Positions 21,601 to 32,693 are shown, counted from the first letter of the stretch. The stretch: DNA of 33,930 nucleotides from Cochliopodium minus (GCA_024220525.1 JAMYWO010000090.1:9906-43835), one strand, 5' to 3'. A program made the numbers and translations. The notes: generated from the sequence alone by a model not told the origin.

Positions 21601-24381
21601 TTTTATTTTATTTCAAATTTTATTTTCATTTTTATTTTCTTTTATTTTCATTTTTTATCATCAAAACACTTAACATTTTCAAATTTTGTTGATTAAAATT
21701 TTTTTGATTAAATTTATTTTAATTAAACTATTTTGTTAATTAATTCAATTTTATTTTAAATAAATTATTCATAAATTTCACATTTTTTCTTTTTATTTGT
21801 ATTTTTTAAAAAAAAGACAACCACAGATTATGTCAACGAGCAAAAACGTGCGTTTGAAAACATGGACATGATCGCCAAAATCCAAAACAAAATTTCACAT
21901 TGCCCAAACCTTGTACAACCCTCCAGAAGATTTCTCAAGGAGGGACCCCTCTTCAATATAGACAAGAAGAAAGAGTTTTTTTATTTTTTGTTCAGTGATT
22001 GTATCATTGCATCTAAAGTAAAAAAAGTTTTGATCAAACACAAAAGAAAGAAAGGCGAGAAGGAAAAGGACAGTGCCATTGAAGATAAAAACTTGACTTT
22101 CAGGTAATCTTTTTTTACTTCATTTTCAAAATATTTTATAATTTTAGATGTTTTATAATTTTTTTTCATTTTTAATTTTTATTTTTAATTTTTATTTATT
22201 TTCAAATGTTTTTGTTTTTATTTATTAATCAATTTTATTTTTAATTTTTACTTTTAATTTTTACTTTTTTTAATTTAATTCATTTGATTTTTAATTTAAT
22301 TCATTTGATTTTTATTTTAATTCAAATTAGTTTTTATTTTAATTCAAATTAGTTTTTTTTTCTTTTCAACATTTTATTTTTTAATATAGATTCAAAGAAC
22401 AGATCAGTTTGGTCGGATGTGAGTTGAAAGAAATTTCTTCGGATGATGTGACAGACAAGGAGCACACCCCAATCACCAAAAGAATCAAAAACAGTGTCTC
22501 ATCATCCACTTTAGGGAAAAAAGGTTCTTTTTTAAATATTTATTTTTATTTTTATTTTAAATTTTTTAATTCAATTTATTTTTTATTTTTTCATTTATTT
22601 TTTATTTTTTCATTGAATCATTTATCTTATTTATTTTTTAAATTTTTTAATTTTTTATTATTTTTATTTTTTTTCATTTTCTTTTAATTTCAATCTTTTT
22701 ATTTTTTCATTATTTTCATTTATTTTTTCAATTTTTTATAAAGTGAAAGAAAAAGAGTTTCCCTCTTCTGGAATGATGCAAATTATCACCACCAGCCAAG
22801 TTCTCAGCCTCAATGCCTCCTCCCCCGAAGAAAAGATGGAGTGGCTCAAAACCATTGACAACAGTTGGTCCAAGTTGATCGACAACGAAAGATCACGTGT
22901 ACAAAATAAAGGTAAAATTTTTTAAAATTTATTTATTTTTAATTATTTTCAAGTTTTTTAAAACAAATTTTTTTTGAACATTTTTTTTTTATTTTAAATT
23001 TTTTTCATTTTTTTTTTTTTTAAACGCAGAAAAAGTTTTGGATGAACCCCCTATTAGTCTCACTCAGGATTATTCCAACATCAACACTCTTTCTCGTGTT
23101 TTGTACGAGAAAGTGGATGGGAAATGGAGAAAAGTGTTTTGTAAAGGTAAATAAAGAAATAAAAATAAAAATAAAAATAAAAATAAAAATAAAAATAAAA
23201 AATAAAATAAAAAAATTTAAAATAAAAAATTTAATTTGTTCTATTTAGTTATTAATACACACATCCTTTTCTATCATGAAAAGACGGACAAAGAGGCCTT
23301 CAAATCCATTTTCATCCTCAAATCCACTTGTGAACTCAGCAAGAAAACTGATTTTGGGTATTCTTTCATCATCAAGGTAAAAAAAACTTTTAAAAATTAT
23401 TAAAAAATTTCAATAAAAATTATCTCCTTCAAAATGAAAAAATAAAAAATAAAACAAAAAAAAAATAAAAAATAAATAAAATATAAAAAAATCTTAAAAA
23501 TAAAAAATAAAAAAAAATATCATATTTTTTCATAAAAAATTAAATTAATTTTTAATAGGTAAAAGACGGAAAAACATACAAAATGGGAGCAGAAGATCTT
23601 AACACAATCTTCCAATGGTTCAGGTGTGTGAGAATTCTCATCCGTAGCGCCATCGAGGTGGAGAAGAGAACTCTCCTTCAAGATATCATGTTAATTGATG
23701 ACAGCAACAAGCAGTGTGCTGATTGCGAAATGAATGGTCCTCAATACGCCAATCTTTATTTTAATGTATTTGTTTGTATTGGTACTCTTTTTTAATTTTT
23801 TTATTATTTTTTTATTTATTATTTTTTATTTTATCAAATTTTTATATTTATTTTTTTTTTCAATTTTTTTTAAATTTCTTATTTAATGATAAAGATTAAT
23901 TTTTAATTTATTAATTATATTTATTTTTTAGGTTGTGCTGAAGTCCACCGTTTATTTCCTAACAAAGAGTATTCCAAAATCATCAATGTGCGAGAAGAAG
24001 TCACAAAAGAACAAGTGACAAACAACGAAGTAAAAAAATACTATTAATATTTTTTTTATGATTTTTTTCATAATTTAAAATTTTAATCATTTATTTTTTA
24101 TTTATTTTTATTTTTATTTTATTAAATTTATTTTTTCATTTTAATTTGTTTTTTTTTTATAGATAAGAAACAAAGTATCCAACGAAAAATATTTGTCCAA
24201 TCTTCCTTCTAGTTTTTCAAAGTTGCAACCTCATGATGATCACGAAACAAGAAGAACTTACATTTTTGCTAAATACATCACTGCCAAGTTTGATGACGAA
24301 AAGGGTTATGACATCGCCAAATTTTTGTTTAATGTTGCTTTCCATAAGAACGGATCCAATAATTCTCTTGAGAAAAAATAA
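18700..24381 (+). CDS. CH-IQ-RhoGEF(DH)-PH-PH-ArfGAP multidomain regulator
   Basis: Twelve exons: 18700-18756, 18833-18938, 19050-19169, 19423-21503, 21817-22103, 22390-22523, 22744-22911, 23030-23146, 23249-23376, 23559-23781, 23932-24029, 24163-24381. Phases agree; 1245 residues. A calponin-homology domain spans about 20-125 (FIKWSNKYI, LEDFSDGVTLLEMWEEITG, QGNSNQILALLHNIV). A long charged, disordered linker follows. An IQ-like helix (TKVQSHFRKVIAKK) lies near 590-605, and the DH domain covers about 615-825, with LILPIQRLPRYVMLIQDLLK as CR3. PH1 spans about 840-985 (GPLFNI, MEWLKTI). PH2 includes KWRKVF. The ArfGAP finger is C1119-x2-C1122-x16-C1139-x2-C1142 with arginine finger R1147. It should activate Rho/Rac and stimulate Arf GTP hydrolysis at actin-rich membranes. 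From memory, Dictyostelium GxcDD has a similar domain set. Donors GTTAAT and GTTCTT are unusual. Confidence 0.9.
23150..23220. repeat. AAAAAT hexamer repeat in an intron
   Basis: A run of AAAAAT units fills the intron between exons 8 and 9 of the RhoGEF/ArfGAP gene. It is A-rich on the coding strand. Confidence 0.75.
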
Positions 24382-24517
24382 ATTTAAAAAAAATAAAAAA
24401 AAAAATGAATATTAAAGTGTAAAAGAATATTTAAAAAAATACAAAATTTTTTGAAATTCCAAAAAAATTTAATTTAAAATTGATATAAATTTAATATAAA
24501 TAAAAAAATAAAAAAAA

Positions 24518-25651
24518 ATGGGAAATCTTTTGTCCTTTAATGCAACACCCAATGAACCAAAAAAGTAAAAATTTTCTGATATAAATAATCTCATTTCCTT
24601 TGTAAATAAAAATGGAAGGATTTCAAAAGAGGGGATGATTGAATTAAACTCGATTGAGAAGCAAATATGGAGATTGATTCTCTCCCAATTGGAATTCAAA
24701 GATTTATTCGAAATCTCCTCAGTATGCAAAAGTTTTTTCTTTCTATTAAAAGAAGATGAGATCTTTTGGAGTATATTTGCTGATAGAAATACCCAAATCA
24801 AAAAATTGCCAAATCAATATTCAAGCTGGAAACAAATGATGAACCATTATTACCTAATAGGTTGGGACTTCGATCCATCTTCGAATACATATGAATTGGA
24901 CGGACAATTTAACAAAACAATCACAAATATCCAAAATAAATCATCAAAATGGGCAAATATAATGACGAAAAATCATTTTATAGAAGGTGTCCTTTATCCT
25001 ATTTACATTATTACATTACCAGTGTATTTAATTTTTAAATTTTTCTTCCAATTAAATTATCCATTTACATACTGAAAAAAGAAACTACTTAGCAATAGGA
25101 GTGTCAACTCTAAAAACAAACTTAAAAGAAGTACAATTTTTTTTCAATACAAAGTTTATATTCTAACAATTTTTTTAAAATGCTTTCTAAGAATTCTGGT
25201 TTTGGAACAGACAAGTATAACAATTTCTTTATTTGTTTTTATTTCAAAAAATTTTTGATAAATTTTTTTAAATAAAAAAAGACATAGATACTCTTATTAT
25301 TTTTACCAAGAATCATCAGATCCTTATTACACAAACAAAGAAAAAGGAAATTTAATGGATGGAAAAAGGCAAATGAAAAATAACAGTACTGTTTACATTT
25401 ACATTCACAGAGGTAGTTATGATCAAAGCAACTCTTCAAAAGCAAAAGTCAGTTTTTTTATTAAATACGAAGATGAAAAAGAGATGCAATATGTTTTTAG
25501 TGTTTGTGACATTACTCTTGATGCTGGTGAGAAATTGCATGGGTTTGTTGGGAGTGTCAAAGAATTCACTTGCATCAGACTTGAAACTCCTTTGTTTGGT
25601 TTTGATGAGAAGTCTCTCCCTTCTTCTTTGTATTCTTTCTCTCCTTTGTGA
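24518..25651 (+). CDS. F-box protein, copy A, with N-myristoylation-type N-terminus
   Basis: Five exons, 24518-24564, 24619-25023, 25082-25130, 25192-25214 (23 nt) and 25282-25651, join in phase to 297 residues. It begins MGNLLS, a good N-myristoylation signal (Gly2, Ser6). The F-box follows directly: MIELNSIEKQIWRLILSQLE, then EISSVCKSFFFLLKEDEIFW. Next come GWDFDP, EGVLYP and YLAIGVSTLK, the microexon NSGFGTD, and a beta-rich tail (STVYIYIHRGSYDQ, AKVSFFIKYEDEKEMQYVF, LDAGEKLHG). F-boxes bind SKP1 in SCF ubiquitin ligases, so the tail is probably the substrate-binding part. I do not recognise that domain. Copies B-D follow in tandem on the same strand, clearly by duplication. Confidence 0.82.
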
Positions 25652-25807
25652 ATCCTGTTTTTAAAATATTTTTGTACAATAAATTATAAAATGGAAATAA
25701 AAATTCAAAGAAATTGAGGTTTTTGTTTTGGTGAATAAATTTAATTCCTCCTCAAAAAACAAAATTTAATTTATATATTTTGAAAATTTTCAATAAAAAT
25801 AAAAAAA

Positions 25808-26960
25808 ATGGGAAATAATAGTTCTAAAACAATGGAAGTAAATGAATCCACCCCAAAATAAAATGAAACAAGGTTATTCAATTAATCAATTAATCAATAT
25901 TTAAAAATATTTTATTGATTACATTCGAATAAATAAGAAGAGATATCCGAACCAAAAATAGAAGAGAAAAAAATTATAAAGATTATTGAGATTTCAAAAG
26001 AGGGGATGATGGAATTAAACTCGATTGAAAAGCAAATATGGAGATTGATTCTCTCCAAATTGGAATTCAAAGATTTATTCGAAATCTCCTCTGTATGCAA
26101 AAGTTTTTTCTTCTTATTGAAAGAAGATCTTTTGGAGTATATTTGCTGATAGAAATACCCAAATCAAAAAATTGCCAAATCAATATTCAAGTTGGAAACA
26201 AATGATGATCTATCATTTCAACTATGGATGGGTTCGATCCATCTTTGAAATTTGAATTGAGAAAGTTACAAAATTACCCATGTAACAAAAGAAATTCATT
26301 TATTCTTTTTTTTATTTATTAATTTTTTAAAAAAAGAATGTATTTGGCAATTGGTGTGGCCACACTAAAAAAAGACTATAAATTAGTAAATTTTATTGAT
26401 TATATTTTTTTTTTTCCACCCTTTTAATCTTTCATTCTTTAAGAATTACACATTCGCGACCTAACAAGTTTTTTCAATAAATTTGTTGTTTTCATTTCAA
26501 ATTTTATATTTGATAAATTATTTTTTTACATTTCATTATGTTAATTTTATCTTTTTAAAAATTTTGCTTTTCGTATCAATTTTCATTTGTTTTAAATATT
26601 ATTCAGGCATAGATACTCTTATTATTTTTACCAAGAATCATCAGATCCTTATTTCACAAACAAGCGAATTGGAAATTATTTGAATGGGAAAAGAAACATG
26701 AAAAATCATTGTACTGTTTACATTTACATCCACAGAGGGAGTTATGATCAACACAACCCTTCGAAAGCAAAAGTAGTTTTTTTATTAAATACGAAAATGA
26801 AAAAGAGATGCAATATGTGTTTACTTTTTGTGACATTCCTTTGGATGCTGGTGAAACTTTACATAGTTTCTTGGGTTGTGTGTATGAGTGTAGCATCAAA
26901 CTTGAAACTCTCATTTTTGAATTTAAATGAAAAATCTGTTTGATAACTTGCATTGGGTTT
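25808..26960 (+). pseudogene. F-box protein copy B, decayed
   Basis: All parts of the family can be found in order, but with several lesions. The MGNNSS exon (from 25808) runs into TAA and has lost the donor found in copy A. The F-box exon (from about 25990) lacks 5 nt after KED, at about 26130, shifting the frame into a stop. The region after the F-box is shortened. The YLAIGVATLK exon is recognisable at about 26336-26390. The microexon equivalent (about 26444) has an extra base and an in-frame TAA. The C-terminal exon (from about 26608) lost one base near 26773, just after the family's SKAKV segment. Nucleotide identity to copies A and C stays high, so the decay looks recent. Confidence 0.85.
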
Positions 26961-27166
26961 ATCCCTCTCGATAATAGTTTTAAATCAAAAATTTAAACTT
27001 GAGTTCAATTAAGATTTAAATTTGAAAATGTGTTCTAATTTATTTGAAATGCAAATTGATTTATTATTCAAGAAATATCAAAGAAATTGAGAAAAAAATA
27101 TAAAAAAAATTGTGAAAATAAAAAATAAAAATTTCAAATTAATAAAATCTGATTTCAAAAGAGGAA

Positions 27167-28183
27167 ATGATTTCAAAAGAGGGGATGATTGAATTAAACT
27201 CGATTGAAAAGCAAATATGGAGATTGATTCTCTCCAAATTGGAATTCAAAGATTTATTAGAAATCTCCTCAGTATGCAAAAGTTTTTTCTTTCTATTAAA
27301 AGAAGATGAGATCTTTTGGAGTATATTTGCTGATAGAAATACCAATAACAAAAAATTGCCAAATCAATATTCAAGCTGGAAACATATGATGATCTGCCAA
27401 TTTTTTTATGGATGGGACTTCGATCCAACTTTGAAATTTGAATTGAGAGAATTCAATACAATCACATACGTCCATAAAAGCAATCATTTTGAATGGGACA
27501 ATGCATTTACCAAAAATTATTTAAGAGAAGGAATTTTGTATCCTTTCTTCATTATTGAGAAGTACATGTAAAAACAATATAATCTTGTAAAATTTCTTTT
27601 TAAAAACTTCATTATAATAATAGTTCAGAATTTGAAATTGGTGTTTGTACCTTAATTAAAGAACAAAAGGTAGAGATTTTTTAATTTAAAAAATTTCTTA
27701 TTTAAAAAAAAAAATTTTTTAAAAGAGTAAAAAGGCATTGAAGTAAAATTTTTGTAATTTTTGGGCATCTCAATTACTTATTTTTTCTTTCTATAAATTC
27801 TCAGGAATAGATACACTTATCATTCAATGATAGAGGAATTTACTCCCGTTTTTTATAGTGGACAACCACAAAGTTTGAAGGGGAAAAAAAATGTAAAAAA
27901 TAACAGTACTGTTTATATTTACATACACAGAGGAAGTTATGATCAAAACAACTCTTCGAAAGCAAAAGTCAGTTTTTTTATTAAATACGAAAATGAAAAA
28001 GATATGCAATATGTGTTTAGTGTTTTTAAAATTCCTTTGGATGCTGGTGAAAATTTGTATGGGCATTTAGGATGCAACCTCAATTTAGTCAGCGTTAGAC
28101 TTGAAAATCCCATCTTAAACTTTGAAGAAGAAGAAAATTTACCTCCACTCTTAAACATCTTCTATCCTATTACTCAAAGATAA
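27167..28183 (+). CDS. F-box protein, copy C, lacking the myristoylation exon
   Basis: Four exons, 27167-27567, 27624-27669, 27726-27742 (17 nt) and 27805-28183, join in phase to 280 residues. The F-box is almost identical to copy A (MIELNSIEKQIWRLILSKLE), followed by GWDFDP, EGILYP, the IGVCTLIKEQK exon and the STVYIYIHRGSYDQ tail. No MGN exon can be found in the 220 bp upstream. Translation would begin at MISKEGMIEL, where the ATG lies in a short tandem duplication. The protein would therefore be soluble if the family is normally myristoylated. The microexon could instead be 8 nt (27735-27742); both keep the frame. It may still be functional, as no stop or frameshift is seen. Confidence 0.75.
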
Positions 28184-28300
28184 TGATTTAATCTCAATTA
28201 CTGAACATCAATTTTTTTTATATGTTTGGAAGAAAATTAAAAAAATTTAAAATTATATAAAAATTAATATAAGAATTAAGATTTGTGGAAAAAAAAAAAA

Positions 28301-29512
28301 ATGGGAAATAAAAACTCCAAGGAAAGGTTTTATAATCAAATTTGATAGGATATTAAAATTTTTTTCTTATTTTTAAAATTTTAGAATTGAAAGGATAATA
28401 ATCCCTATTACAAAAGAAAGGATGATAGAATTAAATTCCAATGAGCGACATGTATGGAGATTAATTCTCTCCAAATTGGAATTCAAAGATTTATTCGAAA
28501 TTTCTTCAGTATGCAAAAGTTTATTCTTTCTATTGAAAGAAGATGAGATCTTTTGGAGCTTATTTGTTGAATGGAAATTGGGCATAAAAAAATTGCCGAA
28601 TGAATGTCCAACATGGAAATTGATGGTGATCAATCGTTTCTCATTCAGATGGAATATCGAAGCTAATAAGAAGTTATTCGAATTGGAAGGGAAAGATGGA
28701 AAAACGATCACAAATATCGAAAAAGATTATTATGATTTCACAATTGCATTAACAAAAAACTATTTTATGGAGGGTGTATTGTATCCATTTTTAATTTGTC
28801 AAATACCAAAGTAAAAATAAAAAAAAAAATTTCTTTTTGAAATAATAACAAAAATCTCAAGGTTTTTTTTATCTTTTGGGGTGGCAACTTTAAAAACAGT
28901 TTTGTCAGGAGTAACTGTTTTTAAAAAAAGTTATTGTTAAAGATTCCTTAAATAATTTTGTTTGTTTAAAACAGAAAAAAATAGAATTTGGGGCCGACTC
29001 GTAACAAAAAAATTTTCAAATTTTTTTTATTTTTAAATTATCTCTTTAAATTAATCTTTTAAATTATCTTTAGAAATTAATTTAATTATTTTTTTTTTTA
29101 TCTTTTTAAAAAATTTTTTTAAATTTTTCTTAGACACAGATACATGTTATATTACTACAAAGAACATGACCCACCGTATTATGTCAATAACTCTAAGGGA
29201 GTAGCACTCAAAGGAACGAAATGCTTCAATAATTATAGCACTGTCTACATTTATATTCACAAGGGAAGTTACGATCAGCACAACCCTTCGAAAGCGAAAG
29301 TCAGTTTTTTGATAAAATACAAATTTGAAAAAGAAATGCAGTATATTCTATCTATTTACAACATACCTTTGGATGCAGGTGAGAAATTGTATGGATGTGT
29401 CGGAACAAATAGAAACACGGCACGAGTTAGACTTGAAGATCCCATTTTCGATTTTGATGAAAAAAACCTTCCTTTAAAATTGAAAATTGTTTATCCATTG
29501 GGAAAAAAATAG
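28301..29512 (+). CDS. F-box protein, copy D, with N-myristoylation-type N-terminus
   Basis: Five exons, 28301-28326, 28385-28810, 28862-28910, 28975-29000 (26 nt) and 29134-29512, join in phase to 301 residues. It begins MGNKNS, again a myristoylation-type start. The F-box (IELNSNERHVWRLILSKLE) is followed by EGVLYP, FLSFGVATLK, the microexon KKIEFGAD and the family tail (STVYIYIHKGSYDQHNPSKA, LDAGEKLYGCVG). The exon carrying FLSFGVATLK is 49 nt, exactly as in copy A, and the exon phases match, which supports both models. It is the most diverged copy of the cluster. Role as for copy A: a likely SCF substrate receptor, possibly membrane-anchored. Confidence 0.82.
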
Positions 29513-29593
29513 TTATTTTAAAACACATATAACAAAAAAAAAAATTTCGACAAATAAATTAAAAAAATTTTACACACCAAAAAATTTTTAATT

Positions 29594-30833
29594 TTATAAT
29601 ATTAAACAACCCTTCATTCCATAATATACATTCCACAATGCAACCTCAAAGATTTTTTGCACTCCGTCGCCCTTTTTGGCACTACACTCCAAATACCCAA
29701 CTGCCTTTATACTTTTGGCTAGCTCGTTAGCTTGTTCTGTACTTATTGGCTTCATATTTATCTTTAAATTTAAAGAAAATAAAAAATAATAGAAATTTAA
29801 TATAAATAAATTTTTTTAAAAAAAATTAAAATTAAAATTATAAATAAATGGAAAAAAATAAAGTTTATTAAATATTAAAAATTTTTAAAATTAAATTAAA
29901 AGTGTTTCAAAAAAATATTATAAAAAATAAATTTGAAAAAATATAAAAAGTACATGAAAAAAAAGTAAAAATAATTGCAAAGTTGGAAAATAATTTAAAA
30001 AATTTTATAAAAAAAACAACGAAAAATTAAAAAAATAAAAATAAAATAACAACAAATTTACTTTTGATAAATTTTCAATAATATCTTTATCATTTCTTAA
30101 ATCAGTCTTTGTACCAACCAACAAATATTTGATATTTTTCTCGTTGTCACATTTCAGAACTTCATTATGCCAGTCAAATATCTTATTGAATGATTTGTGG
30201 TCCACCACAGAGAAACATAACAACACCAACTGGGTATTCACATAGCTTATACTTCTCACTTTTAGAAACTCCTCTTTATCAACTATTTATTTTTAAAAAA
30301 TTAGTTTTAAAAGTTAATTTATAATTTTCATTTTTATTTAAAAATTTTATATTTTTTTTTATTTTTTTATATTTTTTTTTATTTTTTTATATATGTTACC
30401 CGAATCATTCAATTCCAATTGCATCTCTTTCCCTTCAAGATTTTCTTTCACAATAAAATTTACACTTGCCTATATATTGAATTTTTTTAATATATTGAAT
30501 ATATATTGAATTAGGATAAAATATTTAAAATTCCTAAGTTGATATATGCGGAATAAAATAGATATAATAAAAGATTTATCTGATCTGATCTGGTCATATG
30601 TTTGAATAATTTGAATGAAGAATATTCCAATATTTTTTAAAAGAATTTCAAAGATATTTACAGGCAAATGATCTTGAGGGAATTGTTTCTTAGCATATGT
30701 GTACAATAATGATGTCTTTCCCACTCCACTATCTTCAGATTCCAAAAATGGTAATAGCAAATTAAAATTATTCTAAAATAAAGTTTGATAAAAAGATAAA
30801 ATTACTCCCTATTACAACCATTTTGATTTTCAT
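29594..30833 (-). CDS. Rho-family small GTPase with non-canonical switch regions
   Basis: Five exons on the minus strand, 30833-30806, 30732-30662, 30469-30400, 30282-30062 and 29761-29594, join in phase to 185 residues. The P-loop GNSGVGKTS (9-17), G4 GTKTDLR, a Rho-type insert (NDKDIIENLSK), G5 ECSAKK and a terminal CAAX box CLIL place it in the Rho/Rac family, prenylated by geranylgeranylation. Two core motifs deviate. Switch I has PASVNF where Rac has PTVFDNY, losing the Mg-binding Thr35. G3 reads D55-S-V-D58 in place of DTAG, losing Gly60, with Lys59 at the Gln61 position. Classical GTP-driven switching and hydrolysis are thus doubtful; it may be constitutively bound or a pseudo-GTPase. 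It converges on F-box copy D, with 81 bp between stops. Confidence 0.85.
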
Positions 30834-30928
30834 CACTATAAAAAAAATTTTCTTCAGAAATTACTATTTCAAAACAATTTTTTTATTTATAATAGAGTAG
30901 AAAAATCCAATTTAGGACAAAAAAATCA

Positions 30929-32303
30929 TTATTTGGAATACACCACATTTAGGAAGAAATTTGAACAANTAAAAAATAAAAAATAAAAAATAAAAAATAA
31001 AAAATAAAAAATAAAAAATAAAAAATAAAAAATCAAAAATAAAAAATTTAATTAAAAAAAATATTAATATAAAATAAAAAAAATAAAATAAATATCAAAA
31101 AATAAAAATAAAAAATAAAATCTCACCAAAACACCTATAAATTTCGTCTCCTTTTTCAACTCCTAAAAAAAAACAAATTTAATTTAAGATGTTTCATAAA
31201 TTTTGTTAAAATTTAAAATTAATTTAATTTTGTTATAACATAAATTTTTGATTAAATTTTCATTTATTGAATTATTTTATTGTACCATCCAAAGAATAAA
31301 TTTTGTAAGAGAAATGATCTTTTGAAATGTAGGAAGATTTCTCATTGGCACAATTAAGAGAAGGGTGATGCGAAAAAAGATCCACCAATGGCAGCACTCC
31401 CTCTTCTTCTATCACTGATTTCTTTTCTTCTTTTTTATATTTCACTTCTACTTTCTTTCTTTGAAAATTTGAATAGATTTTTTTTGCCTTTTAAAATTAT
31501 AATTAAAAAAAAAAAAAACAAAAAAAATAATAATAATAAAAAAAAAATAAAGAATTATTAAAAAGAAAAAATAAATAAAAAAATGTAAAAGAATTCAATA
31601 TTAAAAAAATGATACAATTAAAATAAAAACTAATAATAATAATAAAAAAATAAATAAAAAATGAAAATTTTTAAAAAATAAAATAAAATAAAATAAAATG
31701 AAAACTAAAAAGTGAAAAAAAAATATATTTTACGAGAAAAAATTAATAAAAAGAATAAAAATGAACAATTTTAAAATTAATAATAAAAAGTTTTAAAATA
31801 AAAATAAAATAAAAGGAAAATAACGAGATAAAAATATTTTACGAGAGATTTATTGGTAGTCACTTCATTTTTTTCGACAAAGCGAAAACAATCCTCAAAT
31901 TTATTTATTCTTGTTTTTGCATCCTCTTTTTTTAAAAGAATAATTTTTTTAAAAATAAATAATAAAATAATTTAAAAATAAAATAAAATATTAAATAATA
32001 AAAATCTAGAAAAAATTTAAAATAAATAAATTAAAATTATTATTAATTAAAAAATATTAAAAAATAAAAAAATAATGTGAAGAATACTGTTTAATGAAGA
32101 ATTTTGGAGGTATTCAAAATCTTCTTTGTTGTCCAAGTAACTGTATACGTCATATGCCTCTTCGTTTATTGTTTCCAAAAACTGTTTTACAAAGACATCT
32201 GCATCTTTATTTTGAAATTGACGAATGAGGTAGGAAACGATACAACATTCTTTTTCTTCTATCGTTTTATCAGAACAAAAATCTTTTTGAAATTAAAAAA
32301 TAA

Positions 32304-32334
<31 letters not shown>

Positions 32335-32693
32335 TAAAAAATAAATTTTTTTTTTTTTTTATATTTGATGAGACTTTGATTGGTTGATGCCAATTTATAA
32401 TCTATAATGTATTCTTTGTTTATTTCTATCAATAATTCATCAGCTTCTATCTTTTCCATCGCAAACACCCCTTTTCTCTCATCTTTGAATGGATACTCTG
32501 TATTCACTATCTGAGGTTATTTCCAAATTAGATTGAAAAGATGTGGTTTCCTTCTTCTTTTCTATTTTACCTTTATTTCCATTTCTTTGTGTATATTTAT
32601 TTTTCCATTCTGTGGATAGATTTCTTTCAGATTTTTGCAATTAATAACCAATATAAGGATGGTTAATATCACAAGATTAAAACCAATCTTCAT
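30929..32693 (-). CDS. SET-domain methyltransferase-like protein with signal peptide; last exon unresolved
   Basis: Exons on the minus strand: 32693-32571, 32510-32375, 32282-32088, 31925-31843, 31487-31286, 31162-31127 and a last one near 30968-30929. Phases agree up to the last. About 270 residues. A hydrophobic leader (MKIGFNLVILTILILVINC) precedes a SET domain of the LSMT/SETD type: NGKINIHKEMEIK, RKGVFAMEKIEADELLIEI, a helical iSET insert, LPLVDLFSHH at the NH position, and GVEKGDEIYRCFG. The next piece, CSNFFLNV, fits the usual YGxxSNxxLL. The canonical Asn of the NHS motif is not evident. Lysine methyltransferase activity is the family expectation, but a secretory leader is odd for it. 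An ambiguous base N sits at 30969, exactly where the final acceptor is needed, so the C-terminus cannot be settled. Confidence 0.68.
30969..31035. repeat. TAAAAAA repeat with an ambiguous base
   Basis: A 7-bp TAAAAAA repeat of about eight copies is preceded by the only N in the window, at 30969. The run lies in the last intron of the SET-domain gene. Its length is likely to be uncertain in the assembly. Confidence 0.8.

Noticed and set aside
28979-29000. A 16-nt version of the copy D microexon (starting at 28985)
   Set aside because: Its length leaves phase 1, which does not match the last exon. The 26-nt version fits and aligns with copy A.
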